NCBI RefSeq assembly: GCF_019207085.1 | Contig: NZ_JAATOM010000021.1 | Location: forward strand, 62,001 to 126,000 | Direction: 5' to 3' | DNA length: 64,000 nucleotides | From: Variovorax sp. dw_308 | GTDB lineage: Bacteria > Pseudomonadota > Gammaproteobacteria > Burkholderiales > Burkholderiaceae_C | Shown here: positions 24,424 through 32,472 of the stretch, in pieces | Layout: each line of letters begins with the position of its first letter | Position numbering within the stretch: position 1 is the first letter of the stretch | Translations under genes and position numbers: made by a program | Notes under the pieces: model-generated | The model's input: the letters and a program-made list of their open reading frames with translations, nothing else | Database searches by the model: none | Told to the model about the DNA's origin: nothing

Positions 24424-25257
24424 CTAGAACCCGGTCAAGCCGCCGCTGCACACCAGCGTGTGGCCGCTCACGTAGTCCGACTCGGGGATGCACAGCATGT
24501 ACACCGCGCCCGCCGCTTCCTCGGGCGTGCCGCCGCGGCCCAGTGGAATGGTCTGCTCCATCATCGCCATGAGGCCCGGGTTCACGCCGACCTTGATCTC
24601 GCGCCCGTCGATGTTGGCCGTGCCCGCTTCCGCCGCATTGCCGGTGAGCCGCGTCTTGATCAGCCCGTAGGCCACGCTGTTGACGGTGACGTTCATGCGG
24701 CCCCATTCCTTGGCCAGCGTCTGCGTCATGCCGACCACCCCGGCCTTGGCGGCCGAATAGTTGGCTTGCCCCGCGTTGCCGAACAGCCCCGCCATCGACG
24801 AGATGTTGACCACCTTGCGCACCACGCGCCGGCCGGCTTCGGTGTCGGCCTTGCTCAGTGCGCGGATCACCGGCTGCACCGCGCGCAGGATGCGGAAGGG
24901 CGCGGTGAGATGGCAGTCGATCATCGCGTACCACTGCTCGTCGGTCATCTTCTGGACCACGTTGTCCCAGGTGTAGCCGGCGTTGTTGATGACGATGTCC
25001 AGGCCCTTGAACTCGCTGACGGCCGTGCCGACGAAGCGTTCGGCGAAGTCGGATGCGGTGACGTTGCCGGCGCAGGCCACGGCCTCGCCCCCGATGTCCT
25101 TGATCGCCTGCACCGCCTCATTGGCCGGTTCCGCGTCGAGGTCGTTGACGACGATGCGCGCGCCCTCGCCGGCGAGCTTGAGCGCGATCGCGCGGCCGAT
25201 GCCGCGGCCCGAGCCAGTGATGAGGGCGACCTTGCCTTCGAGCTTGCGTGTGGTCAT
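24424..25257 (-). CDS. SDR family oxidoreductase (3-hydroxyacyl-CoA dehydrogenase-like)
   Basis: 277 residues from MTTRKLEGKVALITGSGRGIG, a start placed by the family; the open frame extends further up but is not homologous there. The NAD site is TGSGRGIG, the catalytic Ser and Tyr-Lys are in ISSMAG and YSAAK. In the operon with CoA ligase, MaoC proteins and thiolase it is the natural candidate for the 3-hydroxyacyl-CoA oxidation step. A crotonase gene follows 4 bp after the stop. Confidence 0.88.
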   Translation of the reverse strand: MTTRKLEGKVALITGSGRGIGRAIALKLAGEGARIVVNDLDAEPANEAVQAIKDIGGEAVACAGNVTASDFAERFVGTAVSEFKGLDIVINNAGYTWDNVVQKMTDEQWYAMIDCHLTAPFRILRAVQPVIRALSKADTEAGRRVVRKVVNISSMAGLFGNAGQANYSAAKAGVVGMTQTLAKEWGRMNVTVNSVAYGLIKTRLTGNAAEAGTANIDGREIKVGVNPGLMAMMEQTIPLGRGGTPEEAAGAVYMLCIPESDYVSGHTLVCSGGLTGF

Positions 25258-25279
25258 GTGTTGTGTTTCGTTGTGGGGT

Positions 25280-25702
25280 TCAGGGGAGAGCGACGATGGC
25301 CTCGCCCGCGATCCTGGTCTGGCCGAACTGGTTGGCGCTGTGCACCTCGATGCGCACGCAGCGCTCGCCGTGGTAGTCGTCGAGCTTCTCGACCACGCGC
25401 CCGCTGCATCGCATCGCATTGCCCAGGTGCGTGATGCCCTGGAAGCGCGCCTCGAACTTGCGCAGCCGGCTTTGCGGCGCCCAGCCCGTGACGACGCGGC
25501 CCAGCCAGGCCATGCCCAGCATCCCTTGCGCGAACACGTCGGGCATGCCCGAGCGACGCGCGAAGTCGGTGTCGATGTGAATCGGGTTGTGGTCGCCGGA
25601 GGCGCCGGCGAAGAGGGCCAGCGCGGTGCGGTTGACGGGTGGCAGTTGCACGACGGGAAGTTCATCGCCGACTTGCACGGTGTCGAAGGTGAGTGAGGTC
25701 AT
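25280..25702 (-). CDS. MaoC-family dehydratase, catalytic type
   Basis: 140 residues from MTSLTFDTVQVGDELP. It has the hydratase-2 motif FAGASGDHNPIHID with the catalytic Asp and His. It would hydrate an enoyl-CoA to the 3-hydroxyacyl-CoA. The partner at 25850-26290 has the same fold but lacks those residues; the two are probably subunits of one hydratase, as in ChsH1/ChsH2-like pairs. Family B repeat copy 2 lies between the two genes. Confidence 0.85.
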   Translation of the reverse strand: MTSLTFDTVQVGDELPVVQLPPVNRTALALFAGASGDHNPIHIDTDFARRSGMPDVFAQGMLGMAWLGRVVTGWAPQSRLRKFEARFQGITHLGNAMRCSGRVVEKLDDYHGERCVRIEVHSANQFGQTRIAGEAIVALP

Positions 25703-25734
25703 GGGAGTCCTTGTGGAAATCGGGAGCGGACAGC

Positions 25735-25848
25735 CGAACGCAAAGGTCGCGAAGGTTTCGCAAAGGTCGCAAAAGGACTTCCAAGATCTTTTGGTTTTCT
25801 TTCGCGTCCTTCGCGGAACCTTCGCGTCCTCTGCGTACGGTTCCCGCA
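25735..25848. repeat. Dispersed hairpin repeat, family B, copy 2
   Basis: The right arm CTTTCGCGTCCTTCGCGGAACCTTCGCGTCC is the same as in copy 1, while the left arm is diverged (GCAAAGGTCGCGAAGG). It separates the two MaoC-type genes inside an operon, reaching to the stop of the upstream one at 25850, so it is transcribed and could fold in the mRNA. Confidence 0.75.
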
Positions 25849-25849
25849 T

Positions 25850-26290
25850 TCAGTTCCTGCAAACGATCACGGTGCGCAGCTCCGCCACCAGTTCATCGCG
25901 TTGATTGGTGGCGCGCGAAGTCTTCACGACGAATTCAAGCGCGCCGTTCTTCTTGTCGTAGATGTCGTCGATGGTCGAGCGCACGGTGACCACGTCGCCG
26001 ACGCAGGCCGCCCGGTGGTAGCTGAAGCCCTGCTCGCCATGCAGCAGCTTGGCCAGCGGGATCTGCAGGTCGGCGAGCAACTGGTTGGAGGCGCCGGAGT
26101 CGAGTTCGGCCGCGAAGAGGAAGGTGGGTGGCGCGGGCAGATCCGGGTAGCCCGCTGCGCGCGCGGCATCGGCATCGGTGTAGACGGGGTCGGTCTCGCC
26201 GATGGCCTTGGCGAAGAACTGCAGGCGGCTGCGTTCGATCGGCAGCACCGATGCGCCGAGTTGGTGGCCGATCCATTTCTTGTCGATCAT
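25850..26290 (-). CDS. MaoC-like dehydratase partner, FAS1-type N-terminal domain
   Basis: 146 residues. The hot-dog fold is recognised from IERSRLQFFAKAIGETDPVYTD and AAGYPDLPAPPTFLFAAELD, and the EGKLLHGEQGFSYHRAACVGDVV block. The catalytic Asp/His of the MaoC motif is missing (GETDPVY), so it is expected to be the non-catalytic member of a heterodimeric hydratase with 25280-25702. The thiolase gene is 162 bp upstream in the same direction. Confidence 0.82.
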   Translation of the reverse strand: MIDKKWIGHQLGASVLPIERSRLQFFAKAIGETDPVYTDADAARAAGYPDLPAPPTFLFAAELDSGASNQLLADLQIPLAKLLHGEQGFSYHRAACVGDVVTVRSTIDDIYDKKNGALEFVVKTSRATNQRDELVAELRTVIVCRN

Positions 26291-26330
26291 GTCAGTTGCT
26301 CCTCTGTGTTACGTGGACTTGGAACGAGGA

Positions 26331-26385
26331 TGGTGGGCGTGGGCCGAGGACACCGGGCACGCCGCGTCGTGCGACCCGATCCACC
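26331..26385. repeat. Partial copy of the family D element
   Basis: GTGGGCCGAGGACACCGGG and GCCGCGTCGTGC match two blocks of the element at 37949-38159 (37949-37965 and 38052-38063) in the same order but with the middle part missing. It sits in the 162-bp gap between the MaoC partner gene and the thiolase gene. The rest of this gap shows no gene. Confidence 0.45.
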
Positions 26386-26452
26386 ACTGGCCACAAAAGC
26401 TTCGGTCAGCAAACGTCGAAAGCATTGGCGCTCGTGCATGTCGGCTCGACTT

Positions 26453-27637
26453 TCAAACGCGTTCATAGAGGGTGACAACACAGGCGCCGCCGAGACCGAG
26501 GTTGTGTTGCAGCGCGAGCCGCGCGCCTTCCACCTGGCGCTTGTCTGCGGTGCCGCGCAGTTGCTGGACCAGCTCGGTGCACTGCGCGAGACCGGTGGCG
26601 CCCAGCGGATGGCCCTTGCTCAACAGGCCGCCGGAAGGATTCGTGACCACCTTGCCGCCATAGCTGTTGTCGCCGTCGCAGATGAACTGTTCTGCGCCGC
26701 CGACAGGGCACAGGCCCAGCGCCTCGTAGCTCAGCAGTTCGTTGTGCGCGAAGCAGTCGTGCAGCTCCACCACGTCGACATCGGCGGGGCCGATACCCGC
26801 GGCTTCATAGACCTGCTGCGCCGCGGCCTGCGCCATGCCGAAGCCGACCACCTCGCGCATGTCGCGCGCCTCGAAGCTGATCGGCTTGTCGGTCGTCATG
26901 GCCTGCGCCTTGATGCGCACGCTGCGATTCAGGCCATGGCGCTGCGCGAAGTCGGCCGAGCAGACGATGGCCGCAGCCGCGCCGCAGGTGGGCGGGCAGG
27001 CCATGAGCCGCGTCATCACGCCCGGCCACATCACCGGCGTGTTCAGCACCTCTTCTTCCGTCACCACGTTGCGGAACAGCGCGAGCGGGTTGTTGGCCGC
27101 ATGGCGGCTGGCCTTGGCGCGCACCTTCGCGAAGGTGGAAAGCTTCGTTCCGTACTGCTTCATGTGTGCCAGGCCGGCGCCGCCGAAGTAGCGCAGCGCC
27201 AGCGGCACCTCGCGCTCGTCGACGAGTTCGTCGGTCGCCTTGTCGAAGCGCTCGAAGGGCGTGGGACGGTCCTTGAAGACGGCGCCCAATGCGCCCGGCA
27301 TCATTTGCTCGAAGCCCAGCGCCAGCACGCACTCGGCCGCGCCGCTGGCCACCGCCTGCCGCGCGAGGAACAGCGCGGTCGAGCCGGTGGAGCAGTTGTT
27401 GTTGACGTTGACGATCGGGATGCCGCTCATGCCGACTTCGTAGAGCGCGGCCTGTCCTGCAGTCGAGTCTGCATACACATAACCGACATAGGCCTGCTGC
27501 ACCAGCTCATAGCCGATGCCGGCGTCGGCCAGCGCCAGCCGCGTGGCCTTGGCCGCCATCTGCGGATAGGGCTCGCTCGCGCCCGGCTTGGTGAAGGGGA
27601 TCATGCCGACACCGGCGACAAATACATCCTGGGTCAT
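26453..27637 (-). CDS. Acetyl-CoA acetyltransferase / thiolase, SCPx (lipid-transfer) type
   Basis: 394 residues. The nucleophilic Cys82 is in NNNCSTGSTALF; the later catalytic residues are in ELHDCFAHNE and GGLLSKGHPLGATG. The N-terminus VFVAGVGMIPF and these blocks mark the SCPx-like thiolases used for branched or ring-bearing acyl-CoAs, not FadA. It should cleave the 3-ketoacyl-CoA made by the neighbouring SDR. The usual DUF35 partner of such thiolases is not in this operon. Confidence 0.88.
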   Translation of the reverse strand: MTQDVFVAGVGMIPFTKPGASEPYPQMAAKATRLALADAGIGYELVQQAYVGYVYADSTAGQAALYEVGMSGIPIVNVNNNCSTGSTALFLARQAVASGAAECVLALGFEQMMPGALGAVFKDRPTPFERFDKATDELVDEREVPLALRYFGGAGLAHMKQYGTKLSTFAKVRAKASRHAANNPLALFRNVVTEEEVLNTPVMWPGVMTRLMACPPTCGAAAAIVCSADFAQRHGLNRSVRIKAQAMTTDKPISFEARDMREVVGFGMAQAAAQQVYEAAGIGPADVDVVELHDCFAHNELLSYEALGLCPVGGAEQFICDGDNSYGGKVVTNPSGGLLSKGHPLGATGLAQCTELVQQLRGTADKRQVEGARLALQHNLGLGGACVVTLYERV

Positions 27638-27659
27638 GGATAGCTCCTGAAAAATGGGT

Positions 27660-29219
27660 TCATGCCACGGCGCGTTCGCGTCCTGCCCAGAAGGGTTCTC
27701 GCAGCTTGACTTTCAACACCTTGCCCGCCCCCGACAGCGGCAGCGCCTCGGCGAAGTCCACGCTGCGCGGGCACTTGTAGCCGGCGATCAGCGCCTTGCA
27801 ATGCGCGATCAACGCCTCGCATTCCACTTCCTGTTGCGGCTTGCGCACCACCACCGCATGCACCGCCTCGCCCCATTCCTCGCTCGGGATGCCGATCACC
27901 GCGCAGGCCGCGACGGCGGGATGCTGCGCGATCGCGTTCTCGACCTCGGCCGAGTAGACGTTCTCGCCGCCGCTGATGATCATGTCCTTGAGCCGGTCGG
28001 CGATGAAGATGAAACCGTCCGCGTCCATCCGGGCGCCGTCGCCGGTGTGCATCCAGCCGTCGCGCAGCGCGGCTGCGGTGAGCTCCGGTTTGTTCCAGTA
28101 GCCCTGCATCACGTTGGGCCCGCGCACCACCACTTCGCCGACCGTGCCGAGCGGCACTTCCTCGCCGAACGGGTCGACGATGCGCACCTCCGTGCAGTGG
28201 CTGGCGCGCCCGGCAGAGCGCAGCTTGCCGAGATGGCGCGCCTCGGGTGTGTGGTACCAGGCCGGGTTGACCGTGGCCACCGGCGACAGCTCGGTCATGC
28301 CATAGGCCTGCGTGAATTCCACGCCCGGCAGCGCGGCCATCGCGCGTTCCAGCACCGCCTCGGAAATCGGCGAGGCGCCATAGGCGATGCCCTTTAACGA
28401 CGACAGGTCACGCGGCTTCTGCATCGCCGGGTGGTCGACCAGCATCTGGATCATCGTCGGCACCATCAGCGTGTGCGTGACGCGGTCGCGCTCGATGGTG
28501 TCGAGCACCTGCTCGGGGTTGAACATCGGGATGATCGTGTGCGTGTTGCCCTCGATCCAGTGCGGCGTCGCGATGCCCATGTCGGCCAGGTGGAACATCG
28601 GCGCGGCGTGCAGGTAGGTGCCGCCGGGCGAGGCCAGGCCTTCCGCGCGCAGGGCCAGCCCGGAGCTGCACAGGTTGGTGTGGCTCAGCATCACGCCCTT
28701 GGGGAAGCCGGTGGTGCCGCCGGTGTAGAAGATGCCGGCCAGGTCTTCGCCGCGGCGCACTGCGTCGGGCACCGGCGTGGCTTCGCGCAGCAGGTCTTCA
28801 TAGCCGAGCATGCCGGCGGGCGCCTCGCCGTCGCCGCAATGGATCACCGCGCGCAGCGTGGCGGCATCGCGGCGGAAGGGCTCGACCAGCGGCGCGAAGG
28901 TCGCGTCGACCAGCAGGATGATCGAGCCCGAGTCGTTCAGCGAATAGAGGATCTCGGGCGCCGACCAGCGGATGTTGCAGGGGTTGAGCACGCCGCCGCC
29001 CCAAGGCACGGCCATCTGGTATTCGAGGTAGCGGTCGGAGTTGAGCGACAGCATCGCCACGCGATCGCCGGGCTGCATGCCCAGTTGCTGCAATGCGCCC
29101 GCGAGCCGCGCGACACGGTCGGCGAATTCGCGGAAGGTGCGCTGACGGCCGGCGAAGCGAACGGCGACGCGGTCGGGGTGCTGCTGCACGGCGCGGTGCA
29201 GTCCCTGGGTGAAGTACAT
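27660..29219 (-). CDS. AMP-dependent acyl-CoA synthetase/ligase
   Basis: 519 residues from MYFTQGLHRAVQQHPDRVAVRF. The AMP-binding loop YTGGTTGFPKGV, the YGMTELSP block, the HTGDGARMDADGFIFIADRLKD motif and the acyl-CoA C-terminal end with a catalytic Lys in GKVLKVKLREP are all there. It activates a carboxylic acid with ATP and CoA to start the pathway encoded downstream. First gene of the operon; the AraC regulator starts divergently 135 bp away. Confidence 0.9.
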   Translation of the reverse strand: MYFTQGLHRAVQQHPDRVAVRFAGRQRTFREFADRVARLAGALQQLGMQPGDRVAMLSLNSDRYLEYQMAVPWGGGVLNPCNIRWSAPEILYSLNDSGSIILLVDATFAPLVEPFRRDAATLRAVIHCGDGEAPAGMLGYEDLLREATPVPDAVRRGEDLAGIFYTGGTTGFPKGVMLSHTNLCSSGLALRAEGLASPGGTYLHAAPMFHLADMGIATPHWIEGNTHTIIPMFNPEQVLDTIERDRVTHTLMVPTMIQMLVDHPAMQKPRDLSSLKGIAYGASPISEAVLERAMAALPGVEFTQAYGMTELSPVATVNPAWYHTPEARHLGKLRSAGRASHCTEVRIVDPFGEEVPLGTVGEVVVRGPNVMQGYWNKPELTAAALRDGWMHTGDGARMDADGFIFIADRLKDMIISGGENVYSAEVENAIAQHPAVAACAVIGIPSEEWGEAVHAVVVRKPQQEVECEALIAHCKALIAGYKCPRSVDFAEALPLSGAGKVLKVKLREPFWAGRERAVA

Positions 29220-29354
29220 GGTGCTTGTCTCCTCGGGCCTTCGGGAAATCCGCGGCCTGCTTGTTGGTGCCCCATGGTAGAAATCTGCGGCCTCGCGAGC
29301 GATTGCGCTTTGCGTCGATCCGATGGCAAAAGGCCCCAATCCGACTGTCTTCCG

Positions 29355-30362
29355 ATGCTGCGCCCGCCCGTCACGATCCCGATCGCTTTTGTACAAGGCA
29401 TGGTGTCCGGCGTGCAGGCGCGCGGCCTGGCGAGCGACCCCTTGCTGGCGGAGGCGGGCATTGCGCCGGCGCTGCTGCACGAGCCCGGCGCGCGCGTGAC
29501 GGCCGACCAGTATCTCGCGCTGTTCCAGTTGCTGATGGAGCGATTCGACGACGAGTGCCTCGGCTTCCTGTCGCGACCGCTGCGGCGTGGCAGCCTGGCG
29601 CTGATGTCGCGTTCGGCGATCAGCGCGACCACGCTGGACGTGGCGATCCGCCGCGTCGCGCACACCTTCCGGCTGCTGCAGGACGACCTGGTCGTGGAAC
29701 TGGTGCGCGATGGCGAACTGGCCGGCCTGTCGCTCCGCTTCGACAACCCCGCCGTCGCGCAAGCGACCTTCGTGCACGAGTTGCTGCTGCGCATTTTCTG
29801 GCGCGTGCTGGCCTGGCTGGTGGGCGGCCAGCTGCCCGCCGCGCGCTTCGGCTTCGCCTTCCAGAGCCCGCCCTATGCCGGCAGCTACGGCAAGGTGTTT
29901 CCGGCGCCGCTGCAGTTCGGCTGCCAGCATTCGGCGTTCTGGTTCGAGGAGCGATACCTGCGCAGCCCGGTGCGGCGGGACGAGGCCGCGCTGCGCGCCT
30001 TCCTGGCCGATGCACGCACGCAGGTGATCGTGCCCCGGCGCGGCGACGATCCGCTCGCCGCGCGCGTGCGCAGCCATCTGCAACAGGCACAACCCGACTG
30101 GCCCGACCTGCTGGCCACGGCCGAGGCGCTGCACATGTCGGGCTCCACGCTGCAACGGCGCCTGGCGGGCGAAGGGACGACCTTCCAGTCGCTGAAGGAC
30201 GAGCTGCGACGCGACACCGCCATCGTGCGCCTGAACACCAGCGCGGTGCCGCTGGCGACGCTGGCCTTCGAGCTGGGCTTTGCTGACAGCGCGGCATTCC
30301 AGCGTGCGTTCAAGGGCTGGACCGGCAGCGCGCCGGGGGCGTATCGGCGCGGCGGGGCCTGA
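29355..30362 (+). CDS. AraC-family transcriptional regulator
   Basis: 335 residues. The N-terminal half is the arabinose-binding-like (OruR/ArgR-type) domain with VTADQYLALFQLLMERFDDECLG; the C-terminal half has the two HTH motifs LHMSGSTLQRRLAGEG and LAFELGFADSAAFQRAFKGWTG. It is divergent from the acyl-CoA operon, which is its probable target, with the inducer likely a substrate or CoA-derivative of that pathway. The ATG at 29355 fits the family; the frame is open further upstream but crosses the operon's 5' end. Confidence 0.87.
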   Translation: MLRPPVTIPIAFVQGMVSGVQARGLASDPLLAEAGIAPALLHEPGARVTADQYLALFQLLMERFDDECLGFLSRPLRRGSLALMSRSAISATTLDVAIRRVAHTFRLLQDDLVVELVRDGELAGLSLRFDNPAVAQATFVHELLLRIFWRVLAWLVGGQLPAARFGFAFQSPPYAGSYGKVFPAPLQFGCQHSAFWFEERYLRSPVRRDEAALRAFLADARTQVIVPRRGDDPLAARVRSHLQQAQPDWPDLLATAEALHMSGSTLQRRLAGEGTTFQSLKDELRRDTAIVRLNTSAVPLATLAFELGFADSAAFQRAFKGWTGSAPGAYRRGGA

Positions 30363-30397
30363 TTGTTGCTTGATCGGCACACCACCCCAAGCTTCCC

Positions 30398-31012
30398 ATG
30401 CGCATTCGCCCGCAACTGGTCCTGTTCGACATCGACGGCGTGCTGTGCCAGTACGACCGTGCGGTGTTCCAGGGCGCGCTCGGCGCATTGACCGGCCACA
30501 CCGCGGAGTTCGTGCGCGAGGCAGTCTGGGGCTCTGGGCTGGAGACACGGTCTGATCGCGGTGAAGTCGATGCGCAGGCGTATCTGCGGGAGATGTCCGG
30601 GCGCCTGGGGCACCGCGTGACGCTCGACGATTGGCTGGCTGCACGCCGCGCGGGCATGGCGCCCGATGCGCGCGTTCTGGCGTTGGTCGGACGCGTGAAG
30701 CGACACTGCGCGATCGCGGGGCTCACGAACAATTCGGCGATGCTGTCGGAGCACATCGAGACGCTGTGCCCGGAGATCGGGCGGTACTTGAAAGGGCTGA
30801 TCGTCACGTCGGCGATGGTGGGTGCGACCAAGCCGGATGCCGCGGCTTATCTGCGCAGCATCGAGCGCTTCGGTGTGCAGCCCGGCAGCGTGCTCTTCAT
30901 CGACGATGTCGCGGCCAATGTCGAAGGCGCGGTCAGGGCCGGCCTGCAGGCCTTCCTGTTCGTGGATGCGGAGCGGCTGGAGCAGGAACTGGAGGGCCAT
31001 GGGTTGCTGTGA
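30398..31012 (+). CDS. HAD-family hydrolase, IA type
   Basis: 204 residues. The nucleophile motif DIDGV is at residues 11-15 (Asp11, Asp13), the motif-II Thr/Asn in LTNNS, Lys in TKPD and acidic motif IV in FIDDVAANVEGA. It is a soluble phosphatase-like enzyme with a cap domain; the substrate is unknown. It starts 35 bp after the AraC stop but is probably a separate function. Confidence 0.85.
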   Translation: MRIRPQLVLFDIDGVLCQYDRAVFQGALGALTGHTAEFVREAVWGSGLETRSDRGEVDAQAYLREMSGRLGHRVTLDDWLAARRAGMAPDARVLALVGRVKRHCAIAGLTNNSAMLSEHIETLCPEIGRYLKGLIVTSAMVGATKPDAAAYLRSIERFGVQPGSVLFIDDVAANVEGAVRAGLQAFLFVDAERLEQELEGHGLL

Positions 31013-31225
31013 CGGGCCGAATGCCCGGCGGTGGACTCGCGATGCACCGATGAATGGAGATCCAGGTATTGGCGATCGTTGGTCATGACGAAGTACCGCT
31101 GGCGGCGTGATCGCGGCCGCGAGACAATCGAAGCGGTCACGAGTTGAGGGCAGTGTCTGGCCACCCGGAACGATCGCTGCGGCGGCCGTGGTCCATGCCT
31201 GCATGACTTTGGAGCGAACTGAAAA

Positions 31226-31786
31226 ATGAGCGACAAGGACCTGGACTTCCATCAACCGATCACGCTGCGCGACGGCCGGCCGGCACTGATTCGTGTCATG
31301 CACCCGGGCGACAAGGAGCGGCTGCAGACTGCGTTCGCGAAACTGGACCCGCAGTCGATCTATACCCGCTTCTTCTCGATGCGCAGTGAACTGCCGGAGC
31401 GGGCCTTCGAACGCATTGCCGCGATCGACTTCGTGAACCTGGCCGGCCTGGTCGTGACGATCGGAAGCGATGCTGACGAGACCGTCATCGGCAGTGCCTC
31501 GTACGTCGGCCACACCGACAGCGATGGTGCGAAGGTGGCCGAGGTGGCGTTCACGATCGAGGAGGACTTCCAGGGCCAGGGCCTGGCGAGTCAACTGCTG
31601 GCCGCGCTGGTCACGCTGGCGCGGCGCCATGGCCTGAAGCGCCTCGAAGCCGAAGTGCTGGGGAGCAATGCGCCGATGCTGGCGGTGTTCCAGCGAAGCG
31701 GGTTGCCGCTGCGCCGGCGCAGGGACGGCGGTGTGATCCATCTCGATCTCGATCTCGATCTCGATCTCGCGGCGCCGGCGGGCTGA
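31226..31786 (+). CDS. GNAT-family N-acetyltransferase
   Basis: 186 residues. The acetyl-CoA loop EEDFQGQGLASQLLAAL (Q/R-x-x-G-x-G/A) is near residue 113. The N-terminal MHPGDKERLQTAFAKLDPQSIYTRFF block is typical of GNATs related to the Pat-type C-terminal acetyltransferase domain. The gene ends in a microsatellite of the hexamer TCTCGA (31741-31769) that codes for Leu-Asp repeats, so the tail length may vary between strains. Confidence 0.82.
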   Translation: MSDKDLDFHQPITLRDGRPALIRVMHPGDKERLQTAFAKLDPQSIYTRFFSMRSELPERAFERIAAIDFVNLAGLVVTIGSDADETVIGSASYVGHTDSDGAKVAEVAFTIEEDFQGQGLASQLLAALVTLARRHGLKRLEAEVLGSNAPMLAVFQRSGLPLRRRRDGGVIHLDLDLDLDLAAPAG

Positions 31787-31896
31787 ACGCGCACCGGAGA
31801 CGGATCTGCACTTCGATATCCGGGGTGCAGACTCAAGGAACGCCGAATGCGCTTATTGGTTTCGCAAGCCGGTGAGACGCGTAGTTGCGTGCGCGA

Positions 31897-32325
31897 TCAA
31901 AACGTGATGTGCACGGATCGCGCACTCCGCTTCGCCTCGCCATGAAAGACGGCCTCGATGTTGTTGCCATCCGGGTCAAGCACGAAGGCCGCGTAGTAGC
32001 CCGGATGGTAGGCACGCTCGCCGGGCGCGCCGTTGTCCTTGCCGCCATGGGCGAGTGCCGCTTTGTAGAACGCGTCCACCATGGCCCGGTCCTGAGCCTG
32101 AAAGGCCAGGTGATGGCGTCCGGTCAGGGCGCCTTGCGCTGCCTGGCTTTCACTCGTCGAGACGAACAGCTCGTCGGCCCAGAAGAAGCCTTCGCCCGTG
32201 CCGCCGATGGGAATGTCCAGGACCGCGAGGATCGCCGTGTAGAAGGCCTGCGAAGCGGGGAGGTCCCGCACGACCAGCTGGATGTGATCGATCAGACGGC
32301 CGCGATGAAGTTCTTGCGTTTCCAT
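31897..32325 (-). CDS. VOC-family (glyoxalase-like) protein
   Basis: 142 residues from METQELHRGRLIDHIQLVVRDL. The vicinal-oxygen-chelate half-repeats DHIQLVVRDLPASQAFYTAIL and HLAFQAQDRAMVDAFYKAALAHGG are seen, with the metal-ligand His/Glu positions near the start and in DPDGNNIEAVFH. It resembles small glyoxalase/bleomycin-resistance-type proteins of unknown substrate. The N-terminal stretch up to 32457 in the same frame is not part of the family. Confidence 0.8.
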   Translation of the reverse strand: METQELHRGRLIDHIQLVVRDLPASQAFYTAILAVLDIPIGGTGEGFFWADELFVSTSESQAAQGALTGRHHLAFQAQDRAMVDAFYKAALAHGGKDNGAPGERAYHPGYYAAFVLDPDGNNIEAVFHGEAKRSARSVHITF

Positions 32326-32472
32326 GGGTGCAACTCCTTCTGAAAACACGGCTTCGCCCGTTGCAAGTTCCGGGCGTCGCCGAGGGACTCGACTGCGCCG
32401 GCACATGCGACGCGGCCGGGGATCCTGACCGTCCGACGCGCCGATGTCATCCGGCAAGCGCGGCCCCCCATT

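Noticed and set aside
28431..29354. Extension of the AraC frame upstream to 28431
   Set aside because: It runs antisense through the acyl-CoA ligase gene and has no AraC similarity before 29355.
27660..30644. A 994-residue open frame on the minus strand
   Set aside because: Only 27660-29219 is homologous to acyl-CoA ligases. The upstream part is Arg/Ala/Pro-rich shadow coding opposite the AraC gene.
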